Below are positions 52,969-62,272 of a DNA stretch of 64,000 nt, piece by piece (positions within the stretch are counted from its first letter, which is position 1; the number at the start of each line of letters is the position of its first letter). Where the stretch lies: positions 124,001 to 188,000 of the forward strand of contig SWBL01000044.1 of assembly GCA_024195585.1 (NCBI GenBank), read 5' to 3'. Below the pieces are notes generated by a model. That model had not been told where the DNA came from, ran no database searches, and worked only from the letters and a program-made list of their open reading frames with translations. The stretch is from Aureobasidium sp. EXF-3400. Lineage: Eukaryota; Ascomycota; Dothideomycetes; Dothideales; Saccotheciaceae. Position numbers and translations under genes: made by a program.

Positions 52969-55197
52969 ATGACTCCCCCACGCAAGAAGCAAAGAATGTC
53001 TCTGGACGCTGCAGAAGTCAAGGCCGCCGTCGAAAACGCCACCGAGGCTGCCGTCAAGAGCAACGCTGTCACCAAAGTCGTCTCGGACAAGGAAAGCGAA
53101 ATCGAAGCCGCTGCTCAGCGCCGCTCGCTGTTCGTTCGTTCGCTGCCCGAATCTGCCACCTCCGAGTCCTTGACCGAACTTTTCTCCACCTCGTTCCCCA
53201 TCAAGCACGCCGTCGCTGTCACCGACAAGGAATCAAAGAAGTGCAAGGGCTATGGTTTCGTCACTTTCGCCGACGCCGAGGACTGCCAGAAGGCAAAGGA
53301 AGAGTTCAACGGCTTCGCTGTCGATGGCAAGAAGTTGCGCTGCGAGGTTGCAGAGCCTAGACACCGTGAGAAGGGCGATGCTGCCGTTCCTTCGGCCGGC
53401 GAAAAGTTCAGAGAGGGCCAGGCCAAGGAGCGCGCATCCGCCCAAGTCCCGAGACTGATCGTTCGCAACCTTCCCTGGAGCATCAAGTACCCGGATCAAC
53501 TCGCAAAGCTTTTCCAGAGCTACGGAAAGGTCAAGCACACTGTCCTCCCCAAGGGCAAGACTGGTCTCCTCCGTGGTTTCGGTTTTGTCATCATGCGTGG
53601 CAGACCCAACGCTGAGAAGGCCATCGAGGGCGTCAACGGAAAGGAGATTGATGGAAGACAACTGGCTGTCGATTGGGCCGTTGACAAGGAGACCTGGGAC
53701 AACATTCCTCAGGACGAGGCAAAAGAGAAGGATGCAACCATGGAAGACGCTACTGAAGGCGATGTCATTGAGGGTGCTGATGAACACATTATGGATGAGG
53801 ACGACGACGAGTCTGGCTCCGAAGATGGAGACGAGGACGATATCGACATGGATGACGAGGATGAGGAAGACATGAAGCCGAGAACAGAGGACAACTCGTC
53901 CACCCTTTTCATCCGCAACTTGCCTTTCTCATGCACTGACGAGGATCTCGAGGACCACTTTACACAATTCGGCTCAGTTCGCTACGCAAGGATTGTCGTC
54001 GACCAAGAGACTGAGCGACCCAGAGGTACTGGCTTCGTCTGCTTCTACGAACTCGACGATGCCGACAATGTTCTCAAGAACGCCCCTAGACACCAGCCTC
54101 CTCGTCTGAACGATCCCAAGGCCAAGGACGGCTCTATTCAGATGACCCACTCGGTCTTGCAAAACGAAGATGCCGACCCTACTGGAAAGTTTACCCTGGA
54201 CGGTCGCGTTCTGCAGGTGTCCCGTGCCGTCAACAAGAACGAGGCCAGCCGCCTGACTGAGGAGGGTGCCGCCAACCGCTTCAAGCGTGACACAGACAGA
54301 AGACGCCTATACTTGCTGTCTGAGGGAACCATTCCTTCCAACTCCCCCTTGTACGAGGCCATCCCTCCTTCGGAGAGAACCATGAGAGAAGCCAGTGCCA
54401 AGCAGAGAAAGACTCTCATCGAGAGCAACCCTTCTTTGCACTTGAGTCTGACCCGTCTTTCCGTGCGCAACCTACCCAGAACCATCACATCCAAAGACTT
54501 GAAGCAACTCGCCAGAGAGGGTGTTGTTGGTTTCGCAACCGACGTCAAAGAGGGCAAGCGCCAGAAGCTCAACAGAGAAGAGCTCAACAGAGGTGGTGAA
54601 GAGGACACAAAGGCCGAAGCCGACCGCAAGAAGCGTGCCAAGGGTATTGTCAAGCAAGCAAAGATTGTCTTCGAAGGTCGCGAGGGTGCCAAGGTGGACG
54701 AGAAGAGTGGAGCAGGCCGCAGTCGTGGATACGGTTTCATCGAGTACTACACACATCGTTCAGCGTTGATGGGTCTGCGCTGGTTGAACGGTCACTCCAT
54801 CGGCTATCAAGCACAAGAACAGAAGGGCAAGGGCAAGATGTCGCAAGAGATGATTGCCGAGCGCAAGAAGCGACTGATCGTCGAGTTCGCCATTGAGAAC
54901 GCTCAGGTCGTCAAGCGAAGAAAGGAGATTGAGGAGAAGTCTCGCGAGCGCTCATACCATGCCACCGCACCCACTGCTGACGGCAAGAGACAGCCTTCAG
55001 CTCGTGACACCAAGTTTGGCGCTGGTGATCGTAAAGGAGGCAAGTTCGATCGCAAGCGCAAGCGAGACGGAAAGGACGAGGCTCCTGTTGATGAGGAGAA
55101 GGACAAGAAGGCTCCTGCTGACGAGAAGCTGGCGAAGCGTCAGCAAATCATTCAGAAGAAGCGTATGGCTCGTCGTGCCCGCAAGCAGGGTGCCTAA
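52969..55197 (+). CDS. nop4: Nucleolar RRM protein Nop4 (RBM28)
   Basis: Single exon, 742 residues; start ACAATCATGA. Four RRM domains: ~52-130 (SLFVRSLPE, GYGFVTF), ~160-245 (RLIVRNLPW, GFGFVIM), ~310-420 (TLFIRNLPF, GTGFVCF) and ~500-620 (RLSVRNLPR, GYGFIEY). An acidic linker (DEDDDESGSEDGDEDD) lies between RRM2 and RRM3. The C-terminus is Lys/Arg-rich (KLAKRQQIIQKKRMARRARK), a nucleolar-localisation type. Nop4/RBM28 acts in 27S pre-rRNA processing for the 60S subunit. It lies 195 bp after the agmatinase gene on the same strand. The frame extends upstream to 52789, but without an ATG in good context. Confidence 0.94.
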   Translation: MTPPRKKQRMSLDAAEVKAAVENATEAAVKSNAVTKVVSDKESEIEAAAQRRSLFVRSLPESATSESLTELFSTSFPIKHAVAVTDKESKKCKGYGFVTFADAEDCQKAKEEFNGFAVDGKKLRCEVAEPRHREKGDAAVPSAGEKFREGQAKERASAQVPRLIVRNLPWSIKYPDQLAKLFQSYGKVKHTVLPKGKTGLLRGFGFVIMRGRPNAEKAIEGVNGKEIDGRQLAVDWAVDKETWDNIPQDEAKEKDATMEDATEGDVIEGADEHIMDEDDDESGSEDGDEDDIDMDDEDEEDMKPRTEDNSSTLFIRNLPFSCTDEDLEDHFTQFGSVRYARIVVDQETERPRGTGFVCFYELDDADNVLKNAPRHQPPRLNDPKAKDGSIQMTHSVLQNEDADPTGKFTLDGRVLQVSRAVNKNEASRLTEEGAANRFKRDTDRRRLYLLSEGTIPSNSPLYEAIPPSERTMREASAKQRKTLIESNPSLHLSLTRLSVRNLPRTITSKDLKQLAREGVVGFATDVKEGKRQKLNREELNRGGEEDTKAEADRKKRAKGIVKQAKIVFEGREGAKVDEKSGAGRSRGYGFIEYYTHRSALMGLRWLNGHSIGYQAQEQKGKGKMSQEMIAERKKRLIVEFAIENAQVVKRRKEIEEKSRERSYHATAPTADGKRQPSARDTKFGAGDRKGGKFDRKRKRDGKDEAPVDEEKDKKAPADEKLAKRQQIIQKKRMARRARKQGA

Positions 55198-56701
55198 GGA
55201 AGTGTCGATGTTCATACCCGTCGACACGGCATGAAGCATGTGCGACTTCTGTGTCTATGATTCTGTCGTAGCTGGTCTTGCGGATTCATGCTGAGCGCTC
55301 GCTCAGAAGAGTAGTCTGTCATACATGATGTTTGAGTGTTGTCGACAGAAGGAATTGGAAGTGGGACAAAAATACTGCATAGGCGTTGATCGAGTGAAGC
55401 CGACAAGATATCAATCGGTTAACATTTTTCGTACAAGTATCTCTCTTATTGTAATTAAAAGCGAACATTCTTCAAACACAATTTACCTATCCCGCTCTTT
55501 TCTGCGTGTCTACAAAATGCACGTAAATATTGGATCGTGAATGGGTGGGTAAGTCAATCGATTTCAGGAAAATCGACACCGAGTAATCATCGCAACACAA
55601 CTTCCATCGAGCTGCAAGTAACCAGACTGTTGAATTTGAGTCCAGACAGGTTGAATCTCGCTCTCAACCAGGTTCACAGACCACAGATTGATGTGCAAGA
55701 GCGAACCAGATTTTGTTTGTGGACCCAGCTCTGATTTCTGTGTGACCTTCGGGTCACCACTGCCGTCGGTAGTCGGCCATCGTCACGGATCTTTGTGCAT
55801 CTCGAGGTCTAGAATATGTTTTCTGCCACTCATTCATGTGCATCGTGCGCGTGTGAAAATCGTGCTGATATTCCTCCCTTGCTTTACTGCCAGTCAATTC
55901 GACAGATCGAGAATTGAGATGTGATGGTGTCCCGAATAGGAAGTGTATACAGCATACGGAAAGGTAGGAATGATGCTTTTTGACAGGCTCCACCTTTGAG
56001 CAAACATCCGCTCTTGGATCTTTGTGCGCCGATAGCACTTTCTTTGTTGATAATTTCTGACTCGTCGCTGTTTCTCGGAAACCTTTTGTCTTCTGTCGTC
56101 AACCGTCGACCCTGCAGATTCATGTCGATAGCCTTGACATCTCCCGCCTGTCATAACAACCATTGGTATATCATCGGTTTTGACTATCAGATGCAAGTCA
56201 TTGCTCAACTGACGTGCATGATCTTTCTTGCTTGTGCTCAAGTTGTCCAATTCGTCACTTTCTGCAATGACAGGTCTATCACATGCTTCTATGTTATGGC
56301 ATATCAATGGTAAATCTAGCAAGAAGAAGCGTGATGGTTGAGTAAATAGTGACAGAACCTGGAAGTTCTAGGAGAGAAACAGAAGGCTTGTCTAGATATA
56401 TAAGTGCCAAAGAGCCTCGACTGCCTTGACGACATCCATCAAGTCTTTGCATCTTCCATTCGAGACTAAAATCAGTACTTACTTGCTCTTACTACTCAAC
56501 GTCCAACCGTGATATCTGAATCGTCAATCGACAACATCATCTCCCGATACCAACAAGAGTTCCGCAAGACCATAGCAGTGCCGTCCACATCTCCCCCCGT
56601 ATCACCATCTCTTCTTTCAGTCAATCTCTTTAGGTACATCCACCTCATCACCCGCCCTTCTAAACCACACACTGACTCGAACGAACAGCAACATCCAAGC
56701 A
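55198..56701. other. Intergenic region before the small Cys/His genes
   Basis: 1.5 kb. A 142-codon minus frame (55894-56322) starts from TTG and shows no domain. The TATA box of the next gene is at 56397-56404. Confidence 0.5.
56397..56404 (+). promoter_or_regulatory. TATA box upstream of the first small Cys/His gene
   Basis: TATATAAG about 300 bp before the start codon, implying a long 5' leader or an unspliced leader intron. Confidence 0.4.
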
Positions 56702-56902
56702 ATGTGCCAATACGAAAACATCCACTACGGCTGCGGCCACGCCGCCCGTCGTCTAATCAAACACTGCCACTTTGCCCGCAACGACCCCAATCATCAATGC
56801 TTCGGCGCCTGGTCTGTGAAAAGAGAGTGGTCAAATCCTACAGAATACTGTCGCAACTGTGCGTATTATGCCAGACAGAGAACTTTTGGTCATGCTCGTT
56901 GA
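56702..56902 (+). CDS. Small Cys/His-rich protein, MC..HY.CGH family (copy 1)
   Basis: 66 residues, no intron. It reads MCQYENIHYGCGHAARRLIK, then HCHFARNDPNHQCFGAW and a CRNCAYYARQ C-terminus. Cys and His are spaced as in small zinc-binding proteins: C2, H8-Y9, C11, H13, H21, C22, H23 and others. Small fungal proteins with this MC..HY.CGH start are widespread, and their function is unknown. A related frame lies at 57681-57863. A short leader intron cannot be excluded. Confidence 0.65.
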   Translation: MCQYENIHYGCGHAARRLIKHCHFARNDPNHQCFGAWSVKREWSNPTEYCRNCAYYARQRTFGHAR

Positions 56903-57680
56903 AAGACTTGGGTTCGTGGTTGGCCAAGGAAAAGGATTGGTCCTCGCGGACGTTATAATTTGTTGATTTTGGGTCAGGGGGTGGTATGAGGCGAAAAGGA
57001 AAAGGCGTAAAGGTTTGAAGGGAAGGAGTTTGGCTGGGTGGAATTGCACAAAAAGGAGTACTGTGATTTTGGGAGTTAATGATTGGCTCATGGTCTAAGC
57101 AATATCTTGCTGCAGCAAGTTTTATTTGTTTTCTCTCAATTGAAGATAGTCCTTCGCTGTGCTTGAAACCCGGATGTGTTGTCTTTTTCCATTGGATGCT
57201 TCCGTGAATGCATGTGATGTCTCGAGGTAGGATGTTACACCCGGGTGTTTTGTGTATCGCGAGCGAGGCCAATCCTTTTCCTTGGAAGAGCGTGCGTAGT
57301 CGTTATTGCCAGCGTCTCACGGCTGGCCACAGCAAGTCTTCTCTCTGACCGTCGCCCCTCAATCGAGGACAGTCGTAGAACCTGAATCTATGAGCGTCAA
57401 AAAGCCTGCGAGTTCTTCTTTCCTGTCCTGCAACAGTTTGAATCCTTGTATTCCGAATGTGATCTTTCTTCTTCGTATCCTTCGGTATAAGAAACCACCT
57501 CTTCGTTGTTCTGTTTCTTTTTTTTCCGTCTTCGAACATTCAGACAGAAAGGAAAAGAAGCAATTTCGCCTCAACATTCGACCGGGAAGTTCACGAGCAA
57601 ATCAGTGGAGGCTTTTACAATATTCGGATATACTCTAATCCACGAAGCTTTATACAAGCAAGCAATTCAGGCCTGAGACG
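56903..57680. other. Intergenic between the two small Cys/His genes
   Basis: 780 bases. A 110-codon plus-strand frame (57306-57638) opens with ATG, but its sequence is not gene-like. Confidence 0.45.
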
Positions 57681-57863
57681 ATGTGTACCTGGAACGCAGT
57701 CCACTACAGCTGCGGACACGACGCGAAGAAACTGGAGCACGCCTGCCGATTTGCTGCGTATGCAGAGTGCACGTTGGTCAGGCGCATTGGAAAGCATCTT
57801 AGAATGAGAAGAAGTTGTCCAAATTGCTCGGGAAGAGTGGCGGCTTGGTGTCGTCAGTGTTAA
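57681..57863 (+). CDS. Small Cys/His-rich protein, MC..HY.CGH family (copy 2)
   Basis: 60 residues. It shares with copy 1 the start MC.W/Y..V/IHYSCGHDA, a Leu-rich linker and a CRFA/CHFA core; its end is CPNCSGRVAAWCRQC, a zinc-ribbon-like Cys4. A GTAAGT follows the stop within a few bases, so a 3' UTR intron, or a spliced extension before the stop, is possible. Function unknown. Confidence 0.6.
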   Translation: MCTWNAVHYSCGHDAKKLEHACRFAAYAECTLVRRIGKHLRMRRSCPNCSGRVAAWCRQC

Positions 57864-58170
57864 TGGTAAGTCGATGGTATTGGGTGTTCGGTAAGCAAGA
57901 GTGTATGCTAATGTTCCTGCAGAGACGGAGAGATGTGTGTGAGAAAGGAAGTTGGAGGCCTATGTGCAACATGGATTACGAAAGCATGGAGGTTGTTCGG
58001 AAGGGTTGATTGTTTTTTTTGTTCTGGACAGCCGTGGCTAGGATTAGGAATCGTCATCTATCATCTTCGGGGTGCATTATGGTCGACACGAAGGAAATTA
58101 ATGTTTCGGAAGAGAGATGTTATATCGAGAAGGTTTTCATGTTGGAATATCATCAGTTGGCATCAATGTA
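57864..58170. other. Convergent 3' region
   Basis: About 300 bases between the second small gene and the minus-strand MAPR gene. No gene. Confidence 0.5.
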
Positions 58171-58706
58171 TCACAAGTTCGCATTACCCGTGGCCACTTT
58201 GCCCTTGATGTTGTAGCGCTTGCTGAAGAATGTGAACCAGTCGTCGAGAACCTTGATGTGTTCTGGCTTGAGATCTTCCCACTCTGGTCGGCATTCCTCC
58301 TTCTTCAGGGAAGATTGTGCGAGAGCTCTGGATGCGTCTTTGCCGGCAAAGACTATGATGATGAGTCAGTAGGAGCTTATTTGGTATGGTGTCTAGAGGA
58401 AGTTACCTGAGTATGAAGTTCCTGGTTCATATGCTTTATTGCCAGTCACGTCGAAAACAGTTCCCTATCACGTGTCAGCTTTGATGCCAGAACCATGATG
58501 TTGAGCTCCGGTGTACTTTGATGGCCACGTATGTCGGGTATCCCTCGTGTGTTCCTTCAAAAATTTCATCAGTAAAAGCTCAGCACAAGAAGTGATAGCC
58601 TTGTCAACAGCATACCGTCGCATTTAGAAAGGTAGTCCAAGCTGATGGGATCATCTTTTGGCGGGTCGAGCTCGACCTTCTGTTTCGGCTCGAATTTTCC
58701 AGACAT
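58171..58706 (-). CDS. MAPR/cytochrome-b5-like heme-binding protein
   Basis: Four exons on the minus strand: 58706-58616, 58554-58517, 58464-58407 and 58352-58171; introns 61, 52 and 54 nt, all phases closing. 122 residues. Landmarks of the membrane-associated progesterone receptor domain: LDYLSKCDG, YPTYVAIKGTVFDVTGNKAY, GTSYSVFAGKDASRALAQSS, and PEWEDLKPEHIKVLDDWFTF. Unlike Dap1/PGRMC1 it has no N-terminal membrane anchor, so it is probably soluble. The conserved Tyr of heme-binding relatives is present as KAYEPGTSY. Dap1-type proteins support P450 enzymes in ergosterol synthesis; whether this short form does so is unknown. Confidence 0.85.
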
Positions 58707-59131
58707 GTTGAAAGTAGCTTCCGATCGAGATATCTTGAACTCTTGTTTAAGATCGATGACTTGGTGTTGTTCAGATGCCCCGAGGCCTCGGGGATGTGGA
58801 GTGAAGTTGGGGATGCGGCGTCTTGGCACCAACCGCGGTTCTTTCCCTTTTCGGCGACACTTGATCACACCTTTATCTCTCTTGCTCGTGTCAGCTCTAC
58901 AAGGCAGCTGGACATCAGGACTTCAATTATCTGGTCTCTCCAGTTTGTTTTTCTTCCAGCACTCGCACAAAATGCAAACAGACAGGGACGCGATTCAAGC
59001 TTGAGAGGGACCAAGTTGCAAATTCGTTACTCGCTCCGATGTTCAATAGAGCATATGTATATACGTGTCGTTCCGTCTTCCACATCCACATTCCATTACC
59101 TTCTATGCATTGAATCCACGATACAAACCAT
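58707..59131. other. Intergenic between MAPR and BOR1 genes
   Basis: 425 bases. Promoter of the MAPR gene and 3' flank of the transporter gene. No gene. Confidence 0.55.
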
Positions 59132-61133
59132 CTAATCATGTTTACCAGCAGTGTACGGCCCATTTCCGCGACCTGATTGCTCCAAGTCCAATCTCCTCCT
59201 CAACTCTGGACTCTCAGTCTCCCCTGAGTTGTCCTTCTCCTTATCACTCATGTGTGAACTATCCCCTTCTTCCTCGGCAGTAAAGCCTCTCTTCTTCCGT
59301 TCGAGCGCGACTTCAGGCATAACGGGTTTGCCGCCTAGACTGCACAACACGACGTCCGAGTCTGCCGTGAGTGCATCCATGATCTCGAGTTCCCTGCGGG
59401 CGAATAGATGCGGCATGACTGACCATCGCAAAGGTATAAGTGACAGAATGATGACAGGGAAGCCAATGGCGCCGATCGTTTGCGAGATAGCGACACTGAA
59501 GCCCACACCAAGGATCTGGAAGAGCAAAAAGAGCATGATTTTGGTCCTTGGAACCCGCAAGAGTGGTTCAGACGGATCGATGAAGCGATGCTCCTTGATG
59601 AGGAAGATGACTTTCTGCGTCATACCGTTCCCTTCAATGGATCCCCAACCAACGACAAAGAACACACCGCAGAAGAGACAGCGGGGCATGGTTTGGAGGA
59701 CGATGAGGAGAGGCCCAGTCATTGTGCCTATAAGAGCAAGACCCATGAGGAAATGGCTGACGCGTTGCTCGACCACCATCTCTGCTTCGAAGACCTTCTT
59801 TCTGCGTTCCATCGGTTGGCCATCTTCATCCTCGGTCTCATGACTAATGACGAGTTTGTCTTTGTACTCGGTCAAAGAGTCCGTGTGTACGGGAGCCTGA
59901 GGTACCAAGCCGTTGGGTAGAGGAATACCGATAATGCCGGCGATAAAACATGTGGCTCCGAGGAGAGCAAAGTCCCAGTGGAATCCAGCGGGCTTCTTGA
60001 GAGGGTATTGTCTTGCTTGAGCGCCGATACTGCTGACGTTGTGGTCATAGTAGAACAACAAGGTCACGAGAATACCGATGGGTAGAGCGACAAATACCCA
60101 CTTGACAGGTAGTGTCCAGAAATGAATCAGCCAGCTGCGATCTGTCGAGGGGTAGAATGCTCTGGTTATGGGTAGCGTGAGCACGTCTGCTCTCTTAATC
60201 GTTCCAGGGATGTGGACGAAGCCGGTCCAGAACAAGGTGGCGATCTGGAAGGACGTATGTTAGCCTCGTACGAAGTGGCATACGAAGGGACACTTACAGG
60301 GTATGCGTAGTCAGAAAGCAGTTTGCGAGTGACTGGGCTGAAGACCACAGTGTGGGGGAGCATCTCCAATGCATATACAGTGGCCCAATAGCACAACGCA
60401 ACAACAACGCTCAAGAAGCCAGCCTCGTGTGTGCTCTCAGTGAATTGGGCGATGAGTTCTTGAACACCCTTGACTACAAGGTTGTCAGCGCATGCCAGTA
60501 CCGCTCAATACAAGATCACAGGACTTACTCATATAAATGATACCAACGTACATGCCGAAAGCATTACTTGAGAAATCGGTGATGAATCGCATATAGTCGC
60601 AGAGGTTTCCGAACGATGTGACCCAATGCGTGATGGCAGCCCAGATAGATACCCATGCCAGGAACTCCGGGTATAGATCAGCTATACCCTGCTTTACAGC
60701 AATGTCATAGATGGTATAGTTGAAAAGAGAGATCAGACCAGTAATACCAACAATGGTCAATGGCTGAGCGGCCAAGGTGCTGAACACAATCGCGGCCAAG
60801 GCTGAAGAGAACAACGCCTCGTTCACACCAAAGAATCCGTCGGTGTGACGTTCCATATCCAGTAAGAATGCGAGCGCTGGTAATAGACTTGAGGTGGCTT
60901 GTCAGTTTTACTTCTCGTTGGATGTTATTGCTCGAGCTTGGGACATACTTTACAAAGTACATTCGAACTGTGGCGGCAAATGTTCTATAGGTGAACGCAT
61001 CTCTGATGTCGCTCCAGTAATATGGTAGTCGTCTTTTCACATCGTAGTACATGCCACGGCCCGGTCTGAGCATTCGATATTGCCGCCATCCAGTTGCACC
61101 TTCCCAGGTGTAGGGGTCTTGTTTAGCATCCAT
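59132..61133 (-). CDS. bor1: SLC4-type anion/boron transporter, BOR1-like
   Basis: Four exons on the minus strand: 61133-60949, 60887-60529, 60473-60298 and 60244-59132; introns 53-61 nt. 610 residues. Family landmarks: RRLPYYWSDIRDAFTYRTFA near the start, RMYFVNLLPALAFLLDMERH across intron one, FSTLAAQPLTIVGITGLISL, FGNLCDYMRFITDFSSNAFG, FFVVGWGSIEGNGM, and PLRWSVMPHLFARREL. Roughly 12-14 membrane segments. Yeast Bor1 exports borate at the plasma membrane and affects vacuolar sorting; fungal relatives may also move bicarbonate. The C-terminus is a charged cytosolic tail with acidic and Ser-rich segments. Confidence 0.93.
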
Positions 61134-62272
61134 CGCAGGTTGATTCTATTTCTTCCAATCCAGTCGATTTAGGAGATTTCGACAGACGATTCTCCAGTTT
61201 GCCTTCCTGCGAGGCCTTCCAAGTATTGACGGGATGCCTTTGCCGAGGTCGTGTGTGTTATGATCTGTAAAGGAGTATTACGGTCGACAATTGTATTTTC
61301 TCCAGCCAACAGAAATATTCAGCAGCCGATATGTCCAACTCGAATTAAAACACAAAGATGTAGCCCAAAGATGAGGTATATGACGACCAAAACATAGTCT
61401 GAGTTTAGAGGTGTGAAGCCATGCAAGGACGTATTTATCCTTCGATGATTATCCTTTTACGCCTCACGAAAGGTGATGAAATCGGGCGCACAGGCCCTGC
61501 CGCCCGTTTTGCTTGATGAATCGTGTGGGGCGGCAGCAGAAGATCTGCGCTTTCAAACTTCTTCTTCGAACGCCGAGTTGAAGGTACAAACGTGAGGTTT
61601 TCTTGTGATGAGATTGTTCTCGGCGAGAAGTGCGTGCGTCGACGATTCATATCAGGTGCGGTGTAGCGAGTAAGCACATTGTTCTCATGGCAGATTATTC
61701 AGAACTTCAATCTTGTGATCGATGCTCAAGCAAAACTGTGCCTCTAATCACGATTCATAGATGCCAAGAAGTTGGACGCAAAAGCATATTTTCAGAGTGT
61801 AGTCCCTTTCGAGGTTGTTCCGACACTCGTCGATGCAGAAACAAGGTCGCCGTCGGGTAAAGATGACAAGGCACGGTCCGAGTTCTCGGAGATGAAGATT
61901 TAGGTGGTTCGTAGCCGATGACAGTGGCTCAACGTCCGAGCTGTTTGCTGCCCAGGCAGAAAAGCTGGTGACTTGCATAGCCATGCTAAGTTGACTAGAG
62001 AGGCTTGTTATACAACTTCGAACTCAGATATTCGTACATAATTTTAGCTCCCCAGCTAGGCGCGTAGCCGCGGTTTCGCATGACTCCCAGGAAATGGCAT
62101 GGAATCCCTCACAAACCAAAGATCATTGGCTCTTTCGCAACCCATGCCTCGTTCAACGATGATTGCGCGGCTTAATATCGTGACTTACGCTCCACTATGC
62201 ATCTGTGATGAAGCAGGGGTAGGAAGCGACGACCCTTGGCACCAAATCTAATGGTTAGTATACGAACATTCT
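61134..62272. other. Intergenic between BOR1 and the rhomboid gene
   Basis: 1.1 kb with the BOR1 promoter and the rhomboid 3' flank. No supported gene. Confidence 0.5.

Noticed and set aside
55894..56322. 142-codon minus-strand frame
   Set aside because: Starts from TTG, no domain and no splicing; treated as chance.
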